Below are positions 1 through 8,843 of a stretch of DNA of 64,000 bases, one piece after another; the stretch's first letter is position 1; each line of letters begins with the position of its first letter. Position numbers and translations under genes: made by a program. The notes beneath the pieces are model-generated. The model had not been told where the DNA came from. It saw only the letters and a program-made list of their open reading frames with translations, and searched no databases. This stretch comes from Mesostigma viride (Eukaryota; Streptophyta; Mesostigmatophyceae; Mesostigmatales; Mesostigmataceae), in contig RPFO01000082.1 of assembly GCA_009746045.1 (NCBI GenBank), positions 2,697,266-2,761,265 on the forward strand, in the 5' to 3' direction.

Positions 1-65
1 GCACACCTGCCTTCTTTTGCATATCTTTGTCGTGGCACCGCCACGTGGCGCTATCCCACGGGCAG

Positions 66-1076
66 GCGTTCAAGGCCAAGTACAACCTGCCGTACACGCT
101 GCTGTGCGACGAGGGCAACAAGACGCGCCAGGCGTGGGGCATCCCTGCGGACCTGTTCGGCGCCCTACAGGGACGCCAGACGTACGTGGTGGACAAGGGC
201 GTTGTCAAGCTGGTCTTCAACAACCAGTTCCAGGTATGCGAGGGGGGTGATTGGTCTATTTCTTGCAAAACGGATAAAGAGCATGGGTGGGTACTGTTTT
301 GCTTGCCGAGGGTGAAAATGCCCACGTGCTCGTGTGTCTAGTGCGAATAACTCAAGGGTGGCAGCGTAACCTGCCTGCTACGATGGCATGGACAGCTGTG
401 CTGCTTGCTTAGCTGGAATGATGTGTTTTCTTATGTAGGAGTCAGGGTGGCAACATGTGCAGTCGGCTAGCTATGTTGGGACGCATCTTGGTGGTATCTC
501 CTATGCTGCTATGTGGAAACGTACCCTTCGGTTCATGTTGCCCAACATGCGCTGGAGACGAACTAGATTCGTCAGGTCCTGGCCTCGGGGTGTATCAAAT
601 TACCAAGTGAAGTTCAGCATGCCTGCATTTGCTCCCTAACTTCCTGGCAGAAAGGATCATTTCGGAGTGCATGCCCATTGAGTAACCTTTTCATAGTTTT
701 CCAATTTTGACGTGATTTTCTGCATCCACATTTCCTAATCCTTGACAAAGGAGAACATAGCTCCTTGTTGTCTCCTTGATAGCTACCCATTGGGACACTC
801 GCTGAATAGGCTGTGACCTCCTTATCAATTTTTTCTCAATACCTTGCCCTCCAGCACAGGGCTTGCATGGCAGCAGCACATGTGGAAAACACAGGCATGT
901 TAGCTGGACGTGATACTTTCAGTACGGGTCCTTGGAATCTCAAGCCTGTGCTGGTAGTGTCTGGATGCTGTATTGTGCTTTCTCATTGATGATGTGGAAT
1001 GTTTTTCCATGATTTGTGCGCTAACATGCAGCCTGAGAAGCACATTGAGGAGGCGCTTAAGGTCATCAAGGCATAA
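66..1076 (+). CDS. PRXQ: Peroxiredoxin Q, C-terminal part (gene enters from the left edge)
   Basis: Seen: two exons, 66-233 and 1032-1076 (stop TAA 1074-1076), with an intron from GTATGC at 234 to GCAG at 1031; reading is in phase across it. Exon 1 gives AFKAKYNLPYTLLCDEGNK, then WGIPADLFG and GRQTYVVDKGVV; exon 2 gives PEKHIEEALKVIKA. This is the C-terminal half of the BCP/PrxQ family: the KYNLP..LL.DEG segment, the GRQ.YV.DK strand and the PEKH.EEAL end. Family knowledge: PrxQ is a thioredoxin-dependent thiol peroxidase that reduces hydrogen peroxide and lipid peroxides; in plants and algae it lies in the chloroplast lumen or stroma. The peroxidatic cysteine and any transit peptide would be upstream, outside the window. 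The exon start at 66 is inferred from the only AG (64-65) at the left edge; the exon could instead begin before base 1. Confidence 0.85.
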
Positions 1077-1470
1077 CTGAGCGGATCAAGCAGGCGTCTT
1101 CCAGGTTGCCCATGTTGTAGCTCGAACCAATAATAAGATATACATGGGAGGAATCCTCGAACTGATTGTGGGCGCCGCGTGGCCAGCTGTCAGAGCTGTT
1201 CAAAGCGAGTCAGGCCGGCAGCCTTACCGGCTATCTCTTTGATTGCCTGATTAATGGTAGACACTGCCCTTTTAGGCATTTGTACATGCACCTTAGATAT
1301 ACAACATTCTTTATGGCGAACAAACTTAGTTATCTCCTAGGTAGTGTAGCATCCCAGCGGACTGTAAGTGGGAAAATGGCCGTTGACCATTGAAAGCCCA
1401 ATTTATTTAAAATAAGAAATCAGTCTCCTTGGACAAAAATTGTCGCTCGTGTTAATTAGACTCGTGCATG
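1077..1470. other. Downstream flank of PRXQ, nothing recognisable
   Basis: AT-richer than the exon before it. No exon, repeat or RNA gene could be supported. It presumably holds the 3' UTR and polyadenylation site of PRXQ. Confidence 0.4.
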
Positions 1471-1515
1471 CTCCCGGTGGGGAGTCACGGAGCATTAACC
1501 CCGATGGATGGATGG
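1471..1515 (-). mobile_element. Family-2 element 3' end with hairpin, next to a short GATG repeat
   Basis: In minus orientation this is the last ~45 bases of the family-2 element whose longer copy ends at 13282. The 14-nt hairpin is at 1471-1484 (stem CTCCC/GGGAG, loop CACC). On the 3' side lies TTAATTA-type sequence; on the other side the element runs into (GATG)3 at about 1503. The rest of the element is missing. Confidence 0.6.
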
Positions 1516-2001
1516 ATGGGGGCAAGCAGTCCTAAACCTGTCTAATTTATCTACAACAGCTACCAACCACATCGATCTCAAGCTACCAACATCAACTCTA
1601 CCCTAGGTCGCTCCATGCATGTCAATGACGATCGATCGAGAAAAATGGTCAGCGCAGGCCGCCCAGAAATCTGGAGAATCCAGACACTCCATTATTTAAT
1701 TCCTCCCCACGGGCCCCGCGGCCCGTTGCTAGCCAGGACCGTAGAAGTCCGCAGGTCGAGGTTATTGGTCCTGAGGATAGCCGCTACACTACCGCCTCGT
1801 CTGCCATTACAGTAGAGGACAGCTCGAATGAGGATTACATCCCCATCTAGTGCTTAACGGTTGGGGGATGATGCAGACGATATTTGTTTCAACTTTTGTG
1901 TAATTATTTTTCTAATGAGATTAGCCGCATAGTACTCCGTGGCATGCCTTTGCACATGACACACAAGTACTTAATTAAGTAATTAATTAATTAGACGCGT
2001 G
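1516..2001. other. Intergenic, no gene seen
   Basis: Contains only short AT-rich stretches and a TTAATTAA run near 1970-1993 that forms the tail side of the next element end. No coding region supported. Confidence 0.4.
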
Positions 2002-2050
2002 CTCCCGTTGGGGAGTCACGGAGCATTAACCCCGATGGATGGATGGGTGG
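2002..2050 (-). mobile_element. Second family-2 element 3' end with hairpin
   Basis: Same junction as the copy at 1471. Hairpin at 2002-2015 (stem CTCCC/GGGAG, loop CAAC on the minus strand), a TTAATTAA tail to the left, and (GATG)3 to the right. Confidence 0.65.
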
Positions 2051-2324
2051 GTGCAAACAGTCCTACCGGTCTAAGCTATCTACATCAGCTACCTACATCT
2101 ATCTAACAGCATTACTAAGTACAACATCTATCTATACAGCACTGGCGTGCCTCCCACGGGCTTGCACACGCGGGCGCTTCCCCACAGGGGGGGGCTCGTC
2201 CTCTACGACCTGGGCCCACTTGGCCTTGTCCATCATCTTCTTCCGAATCACGGAGAGGCCTTATAGGCCCCCCATGTACTTACTTACTTTATTAATTAAT
2301 TAGAAACATAACTCCATGATTGAA

Positions 2325-2482
2325 ACATAACTCATGATTTATCTAGTACCAAATCCGAAAGGCTTGCATCACTCCCCGGAAAGGAGAACTTCAGTTGCGG
2401 ATGACTGTAGGTGTAAGTTGGCGATGCCCTAGGATCCGGAGGTCTACGTCCGTCCTACAGTCAGCGAAAGTTGGGAATCCCC
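2325..2482 (-). repeat. Reverse, truncated copy of the 412-bp repeat
   Basis: Matches in reverse the segment at 12240-12370 and 13450-13590, including the CCGGAAAGGAGAACTT and GGCGATGCCCTAGGATCC blocks. It stops before the tRNA-like B box and abuts an 11-base G run. Confidence 0.7.
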
Positions 2483-2490
2483 CCGGGGGG

Positions 2491-2525
2491 GGGGGGCCGT
2501 TGGGAAGCCACGGAGCATTAACCCC
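2491..2525 (-). mobile_element. Third, decayed family-2 3' end at the edge of the GATG array
   Basis: Carries the block GCCACGGAGCATTAACCCC, shared with 1487-1502 and 2016-2032, directly joined to the long GATG array. The hairpin half is decayed (CCGTTGGGAAGC). Confidence 0.55.
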
Positions 2526-3952
2526 GATGGATGGATGGATGGATGGATGGATGGATGGATGGATGGATGGATGGATGGATGGATGGATGGATGGATGGAT
2601 GGATGGATGGATGGATGGATGGATGGATGGATGGATGGATGGATGGATGGATGGATGGATGGATGGATGGATGGATGGATGGATGGATGGATGGATGGAT
2701 GGATGGATGGATGGATGGATGGATGGATGGATGGATGGATGGATGGATGGATGGATGGATGGATGGATGGATGGATGGATGGATGGATGGATGGATGGAT
2801 GGATGGATGGATGGATGGATGGATGGATGGATGGATGGATGGATGGATGGATGGATGGATGGATGGATGGATGGATGGATGGATGGATGGATGGATGGAT
2901 GGATGGATGGATGGATGGATGGATGGATGGATGGATGGATGGATGGATGGATGGATGGATGGATGGATGGATGGATGGATGGATGGATGGATGGATGGAT
3001 GGATGGATGGATGGATGGATGGATGGATGGATGGATGGATGGATGGATGGATGGATGGATGGATGGATGGATGGATGGATGGATGGATGGATGGATGGAT
3101 GGATGGATGGATGGATGGATGGATGGATGGATGGATGGATGGATGGATGGATGGATGGATGGATGGATGGATGGATGGATGGATGGATGGATGGATGGAT
3201 GGATGGATGGATGGATGGATGGATGGATGGATGGATGGATGGATGGATGGATGGATGGATGGATGGATGGATGGATGGATGGATGGATGGATGGATGGAT
3301 GGATGGATGGATGGATGGATGGATGGATGGATGGATGGATGGATGGATGGATGGATGGATGGATGGATGGATGGATGGATGGATGGATGGATGGATGGAT
3401 GGATGGATGGATGGATGGATGGATGGATGGATGGATGGATGGATGGATGGATGGATGGATGGATGGATGGATGGATGGATGGATGGATGGATGGATGGAT
3501 GGATGGATGGATGGATGGATGGATGGATGGATGGATGGATGGATGGATGGATGGATGGATGGATGGATGGATGGATGGATGGATGGATGGATGGATGGAT
3601 GGATGGATGGATGGATGGATGGATGGATGGATGGATGGATGGATGGATGGATGGATGGATGGATGGATGGATGGATGGATGGATGGATGGATGGATGGAT
3701 GGATGGATGGATGGATGGATGGATGGATGGATGGATGGATGGATGGATGGATGGATGGATGGATGGATGGATGGATGGATGGATGGATGGATGGATGGAT
3801 GGATGGATGGATGGATGGATGGATGGATGGATGGATGGATGGATGGATGGATGGATGGATGGATGGATGGATGGATGGATGGATGGATTGGATGGATGGA
3901 TGGATGGATGGATGGATGGATGGATGGATGGATGAATGGATGGATGGATGGG
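2526..3952 (+). repeat. (GATG)n microsatellite, about 1.4 kb
   Basis: About 355 near-perfect tetranucleotide units, interrupted by a T at 3888-3889 and an A at 3935. The very long open frames across it (Trp-Met-Asp-Gly or His-Pro-Ser-Ile repeats) are artefacts of a 4-base repeat without stops, not genes. The array starts at a family-2 element end and has a decayed family-2 hairpin on its right side (4022-4035). Confidence 0.97.
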
Positions 3953-4247
3953 TGCATATGGTACACTCAATCCTATACTGGTCTTACTCTATCTACAAAA
4001 ACATCCTACTCACGAATATCGTGCTCCCGTTGATGAGTCGTTCACGAACGGACCATATCAGTAGCTCGATCGATGTCTTCTTTCATTAGGAACATATGGT
4101 GGGAGAGCGATCGCAGCAATGGTCACTCACCACTAGACACTCCTGGGGCCAGTTAGGCTCGAAACACACGCCTTGATCAAGCATGCTGTTTCGATCCGGC
4201 CCCACCGTCTAGGTTCATCTAGTCGCTCTACATGTAAGCCAGCCATA

Positions 4248-4506
4248 ATTTCAATGCACAAGGATCGTACACATTTCCATCACCATTCATCTTCATCATC
4301 CTGAACGACTCGAACACGCGGACAAGATATAACGGCAGGCTCGAGCTACCATGGTCCGGATTAATTCTCCCGATTTCTGGCCTGCGCTGGTTGTCTCCTC
4401 AGTTGCTAATTTCAATGCACAAGGCTGCACATTTCCATCACCATTTATCTTCATCATCCTGAACGACTCGAACACGCGGACAAGATAACGGCAGGCTCGA
4501 GCTACC
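4248..4506. repeat. Direct repeat pair of ~100 bp
   Basis: 4248-4351 and 4408-4506 are near-identical, sharing TTCATCATCCTGAACGACTC and GGCAGGCTCGAGCTACC. A diverged dispersed copy lies at 60522-60630, so this is a family rather than a local accident. No coding capacity seen. Confidence 0.8.
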
Positions 4507-4512
4507 TTGATA

Positions 4513-4700
4513 ACTCCGTTGGGAGTGTATGTAGCACATATCCCAGAGAATTAAAGGGCATATGGCATTCTAAGCTACTTCCTGCAAGGGTGGGAATGTA
4601 AACAACACTTGCTCTAGGTGCCCCGAGGGCACCTGCACCCCCCAGAGCTCTAGAGTCTCAAGCAACACCCAGCTAAGGGGAGCCTGTCATGCATGATCGA
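4513..4700 (-). mobile_element. Truncated 3' UTR of the ORF1-only element
   Basis: On the minus strand this is the final ~190 bases of the element seen complete at 6821-8843, ending with the hairpin at 4513-4526 (stem ACTCC/GGAGT, loop CAAC). ORF1 is absent. Confidence 0.75.
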
Positions 4701-4985
4701 TCGATGTCTAGCTGCGCTGACTCGAATCAACATGATTATAATTGTTGAGTCGTAATTCAACACCTGGATACGTATCAAGGAGGCAATTAACCATCCGCTC
4801 AATTACATGATATATCATGCATGGAAATGAAAGGATGTGGAAATGCATGTGCATGTAGCCTTCCATGCTATGGCTGGCCAGTCATTCAGCTGCAACACCT
4901 ATATGTTCATTGCATGAGAATGATGCCCATGTGTGCCCATGATGCGCCACACACCAGATGATTAATTAATTAATTAATTAATTAG
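4701..4985. other. AT-rich spacer ending in an ATTA tail
   Basis: No gene seen. The right end, about 4961-4984, is (ATTA)n and is the 3' tail of the element that follows on the minus strand. Confidence 0.5.
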
Positions 4986-6453
4986 GAACATAACTCCGTT
5001 GGGAGTATATGTAGCACATAGCCCTGAGAAGGGGCATATGAGCCTACAATACATTCTAAGCTACTTCCTGCAAGGGTGGGAATGTAAACAACACTTGCTC
5101 TAGGTGCACCAGGGCACCCGCACCCTCATGGTCTATCACGCTATGCCCGGGTAAGGGGGGAGCATGCCTGTGAGGGGGAAGATCATCATGGCTATACAAG
5201 AGCTATGGCATGGCTTCTCAGCAGGGAGTGACTCCCTGCATGGGCACAATATTACTAAATAAGGCTAGGCATCGTCTGGAGTGTGGCTCATGCATCATAG
5301 GCACACATGTACATGATGAAATTAAGCGCGTGGCTTAGCTGGGATAGGGCCTCTAGGAGGCGTACATGTACATGGCCACGGTCTATCTATTCTACACTAC
5401 TACTGCTGTATTCCCCTAAGCTGGGGCGCCTGGAGTCGCTGGGGCCGCAGGGGTCGCCTGCCAGGGCTTGTGGCCGACGTAGATGGCCGCCCCCTTCCAC
5501 GGTACACCGGCTGCCCCGCCTTGGTCTGCCGGAGCTGGAGGTAGGTCGGCCATAGCTCCCGTCGCCGTTGTTGCTGCGCCAGGGTCAGGTCGTCATCAAG
5601 GGTGAAGAGAGTCTTCTCGAGCCGCTTGCGGCGTCTGAGAAAAGAAATCTTGTCCGCCGGGAAAGGTGAGAAGGAGCGGGGGCGGCCCTGCCTTACCCCG
5701 CGCGCGGGGAAGGCGGTGGGCGGCCAGCTCGATCTCACCAGTAAGGCCCATGCGATCAAGGATTTCTCTCTCAAAAGCACGCGCAAGCTTCTCGGAATTC
5801 TCACCTTCCTCCATCTTGAGATTCTTGACAATGACGTTAAGGCTGCGCTTGGCGAGCTCGGCCTCCTCGCGGAGGTCAAGCGTCTGCCGCTGGAGCTGTG
5901 CTGCGACGGCGGAGGTGGTGGAGGTGGTGTGCTGCTTAAGCATGTCCGCCCAGGTCGTGATGGGAGGAGCATCGCCGGCCAGGCCAGCCGAGGCTGGCTT
6001 GGCGGCAATGTCCTTCACTGCCTGGGCGGTGAGGCCTGCTGTGTTCTGCAAGACCTCGATAGCGATTGCATTATCCTTGAGGCGCTGGTCGATGTCGCGG
6101 AGCGGCTGGGCGGTGATGGAGTCAGAGGAGGGGATGGCGGCGGTGGAGGAGGCGAGGAGGGTGGAGGTGGCGGTGGAAATGGTGGAGAGGAGGGGGAGCT
6201 CGGCAGCCAACGTGCTGCCCATGGCCGCCACATCTGCAGCGATGGGGGCCACGTGCTGCTCGAGGGCCTCCTTGAGGAGTGAGCGGATGGAGGATTCGGT
6301 TAAGGTGGTGGTGAGGGGCTTTGGGGGCCAAAGCTCCTCGATGGAGCGTCCAAGGAGGGAAAAGAGGGCGAATTGCTGAAGGTGGGGGCGGCGGGCGTTG
6401 AGGACGGCCTTGTCGAAATAGCGCCTCTGGGAGAAGGCATTGACAAGGGTGAC
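4986..6453 (-). mobile_element. ORF1-only LINE-like element, copy 1, 5'-truncated
   Basis: The minus-strand 3' end carries the hairpin at 4993-5006 and an (ATTA)n tail. The coding part (about 5400-6450) is the RNA-binding ORF1 described for copies 2 and 3, split between two frames (5596-6252 and 5400-6008). Compared with copies 2 and 3, the 5' half of ORF1 and the 5' UTR are missing; the sequence stops at about 6453, where an oppositely oriented 3' UTR begins. Confidence 0.75.
5400..6252 (-). pseudogene. L1-ORF1-like RNA-binding protein, frameshifted copy 1
   Basis: Seen, N to C: a heptad-like segment (LRDIDQRLKDNAIAIEVLQN type), then VIVKNLKMEEGENSEKLA, AHRLPRARGKAGPPPLLLTF, and in the second frame KISFLRRRKRLEKTLFTLDD and AQQQRRRELWPTYLQLR. 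The order coiled coil, RRM-like core and basic C-terminal domain is that of L1 ORF1p (Transposase_22). In that family the protein trimerises, binds element RNA and acts as a chaperone. One frameshift near 5660 separates the two parts, where copies 2 and 3 carry a few extra bases (TTAAAGACC type). No reverse transcriptase follows. Confidence 0.7.
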
Positions 6454-6740
6454 CAGATGATGCCTATAGCTTTATTTATTTTGTTATGAGCACTGTGCCC
6501 ACGCAGAGAGCTACTCTCTGCTGAGAGGCGCCTTGCCCTAGCTTCTGTATATAGCCATGCTGATCTTCCCCCCTCCAGATGTCGGTGCCCCTACTAGGCT
6601 AGGTGCCTGAACACAGATGTGGGCAGGTGCATGTACTTAGTGCACCCAGAGTAGGTGGCAGTTTACATTCCCCCACCTGCAGGAAGTGGCTAAGAGTGTA
6701 GTAAAAGCCATATGCCCCTTCTCAGGGCCATGTGCTACAT
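6454..6740 (+). mobile_element. Isolated ORF1-element 3' UTR in plus orientation
   Basis: Matches the 3' UTR of copy 3 (about 51025-51290) in the same order: the GTGCCCA.GCAGAGAGCT block, the GCCATG.TGATCTTCCCCC block, then CATATGCCCCTTCTCAGGGC and TGTGCTACAT. It ends at TGTGCTACATAT without its hairpin. Confidence 0.7.
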
Positions 6741-6820
6741 ATATTATAAAAATATAATTACTTTAATACAGCAGAGTGAAATCAGTATATATGAATTGAA
6801 TTGAATTGAATTGTAACATA
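6733..6820 (-). mobile_element. Fragment of the reverse-transcriptase element 3' end, then an (AATTG)n tail
   Basis: 6733-6785 is the reverse complement of 12035-12090, the terminal 3' UTR of the reverse-transcriptase element. It is fused to the preceding 3' UTR at the shared TGTGCTACATAT. 6792-6814 is (AATTG)n and serves as the tail of the next minus-strand element. Confidence 0.65.
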
Positions 6821-8843
6821 ACTCCGTTGGGAGTATATGTAGCACATAGCCCTTGAGAGGGGGCATATGGCCTATCATACATCCTAAGCTACTTCCTGCA
6901 AGGGTGGGGATGTAAACAACACTTGCTCTAGGTGCACCAAGGCACCTGCACCCTGATGATGTATCGCGCTATGCCCAGGGGGAGCGTGGCATGTGGGGGA
7001 AGATCATCATCAAGGAGACAACCAGCGCCTAGGCCAGCTAGGCTATACAAGAGCTATGGCATGGCGTCTCAGCAGAGAGTTACTCCCTGCATGGGCACTG
7101 CATAATTAAATAAAGCCAGGCATCATCTGGAGGGTGGCTCATCATAGGCACACATCATTGTACATGATGAAATTAAGCGCGTGGCTTAGCTGGGATAGGG
7201 CCTAGAGAGCTCTAGGGGGCGTACATGTACATGGCCACGGTCTATCTATTCTACACTTAACTACTGCTGTATTCCCCTAAGCTGGGGCGTCTGGAGTCGC
7301 TGGGGCCGCGGGGGTCGCCTGCCAGGGCTTGTGGCCGACGTAGATGGCCGCCCCCTTCCAGTACACCGGCTGCCCCGCCTTGGTCTGCCGGAGCTGGAGG
7401 TAGGTCGGCCATAGCTCCCGTCGCCGTTGTTGCTGCGCCAGGGTCAATTCGTCATCAAGGGTGAAGAGAGTCTTCTCGAGCCGCTTGCGGCGTCTGAGAA
7501 AAGAAATCTTGTCCGCCGGGGTCTTAAAGGTGAGAAGGAGCGGGGGCGGCCCTGCCTTACCCCGCGCGCGGGGAAGGCGGTGGGCGACCAGCTTGATCTC
7601 ACCAGTAAGGCCCATGCGATCAAGGATTTCTCTCTCACTAGCACGCGCAAGCTTCTCGGAATTCTCACCTTCCTCCATCTTGAGATTCTTGACAATGACG
7701 TTGAGGCTGCGCTTGGCGAGCTCGGCCTCCTCGCGGAGGTGGTGGAGGCCTCCAAGCGTCTGCCGTTGAAGCTGGGCTGGCAGCGACGGCGGAGGTGGTG
7801 GAGGTGGTGTGTTGCTTAAGCATGTCAGCCCAGGTGGTGATGGGAGGAGCATCGCCGGCCAGGCCAGCCGGGGCTGGCTTGGCGGCAATGTCCTTCACCG
7901 CCTGGGCGGTGAGGCCTGCGGTGTTCTGCAGAACCTCGATAGCAATGGCGTTGTCGCTGGTCGATGTCGCGGAGCTGGGCGGTGATGGAGTCGGTGGAGG
8001 CGGAGGCCGGGGGGGGGGGGTGGAGGCGAGGAGGGCGGCGGTGGCGGTGGGGATGGTGGGGAGCTCAGCAGCCAGCGTGCCGCCAATTGCCGCCACATCT
8101 GCAGCAATGGGCGTCACGTGCTGTGAGAGGGCGGCGTGGAGGTGGTGGACGAAGGTGGATTCGGTAATGGGGGCGGGGTGCAGAAGGTCCTCGGCCGAGC
8201 GCTTAGTGAGGGTAAAGAGAGCTGCGAGCTGAAGGCGGGGGCGAGACCAGCCGGCCAGGTTGGTCGACGAGTCTGAGACGCGGTGGGAATGCCGGCCGTC
8301 AACTCCGTTGCGGAAAAAATGGGTGTGGAAAGTGAGTTGCTGGCACAGGGCCAGCAGTGAGGCGTGTGACCCGTAAAACACGAGCTCCAATATCTTGATG
8401 GGTGGCATGTCGAAAAAGGCAGGCCTGTTGACGTCAAAGCTGGTGGTAAAGAGCCTGTCGACGTCAAAATCACGCTCAGACCAGCCAGGTTCGCCTGGGC
8501 GACTGCGCTTTGGGTCAGGCGATGCAGAGGGCGAGGAGAGCCCGGGAGGGTTCTGGGCGACCACTGGTGGGTCAGTGCGCGACTAGTGTCACCACCGCCT
8601 TCCGGCCCTGATGGCGAAGCTGCAGCCGTAGCTGCAGACGTATTTTCAGTGCCGAGCGCAGCCGTCAGGCTGCGTTGCGTCGATGGGCGTTTGCTCATCG
8701 TATATTGCGTAATAGCGTCGGAAAATTATATCAGCATGCGCGTCTTAGAAAGACGAAGCGATTGTGATATTCACGACTAAATTCGGTGCTCAAACGTGAA
8801 AGTCATGAGCGCCGCCGTCAGCCATGCATGGCTACCTCGTGGC
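6821..8843 (-). mobile_element. ORF1-only LINE-like element, copy 2, full length
   Basis: About 2.0 kb. The 5' end (8843) shares its boundary with copy 3 (about 49320). Then come a short 5' UTR, ORF1 (8698-7277), a 3' UTR, and the hairpin at 6821-6834 followed by an (AATTC)n tail. There is no reverse transcriptase or endonuclease between ORF1 and the 3' end. It lies head to head with the reverse-transcriptase element that begins at 8844. Confidence 0.8.
7277..8698 (-). pseudogene. L1-ORF1-like RNA-binding protein, copy 2, frameshifted
   Basis: The frame starting at 8564 gives MVAQNPPGLSSPSASPDPKR, DFDVDRLF, NRPAFFDMPPIKILELVFYG, then the coiled-coil part and ITTWADMLKQHTTS. A frameshift near 7780 moves into a second frame (7888-7277) holding the RRM-like core (VIVKNLKMEEGENSEKLA), the AHRLPRARGK loop, the TFKTPADKISFLRRRKRLE segment and AQQQRRRELWPTYLQLR. 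An alternative ATG at 8698 (MSKRPSTQRS) is in a different frame but is conserved with copy 3, so the true start is open. Family role: RNA binding and ribonucleoprotein assembly for a LINE. Copies 1 and 3 are also broken, at other sites. Confidence 0.7.

Noticed and set aside
4018-4052. Hammerhead-ribozyme-like TTGATGAGTCG...ACGAAC
   Set aside because: The CGAAA core and the third stem are absent; the stretch aligns instead with the family-2 hairpin end in a decayed form.
2395-4089. 500-560-residue open frames of Trp-Met-Asp-Gly or His-Pro-Ser-Ile repeats
   Set aside because: They are forced by a 4-base repeat lacking stop codons in all frames on both strands; no gene structure.
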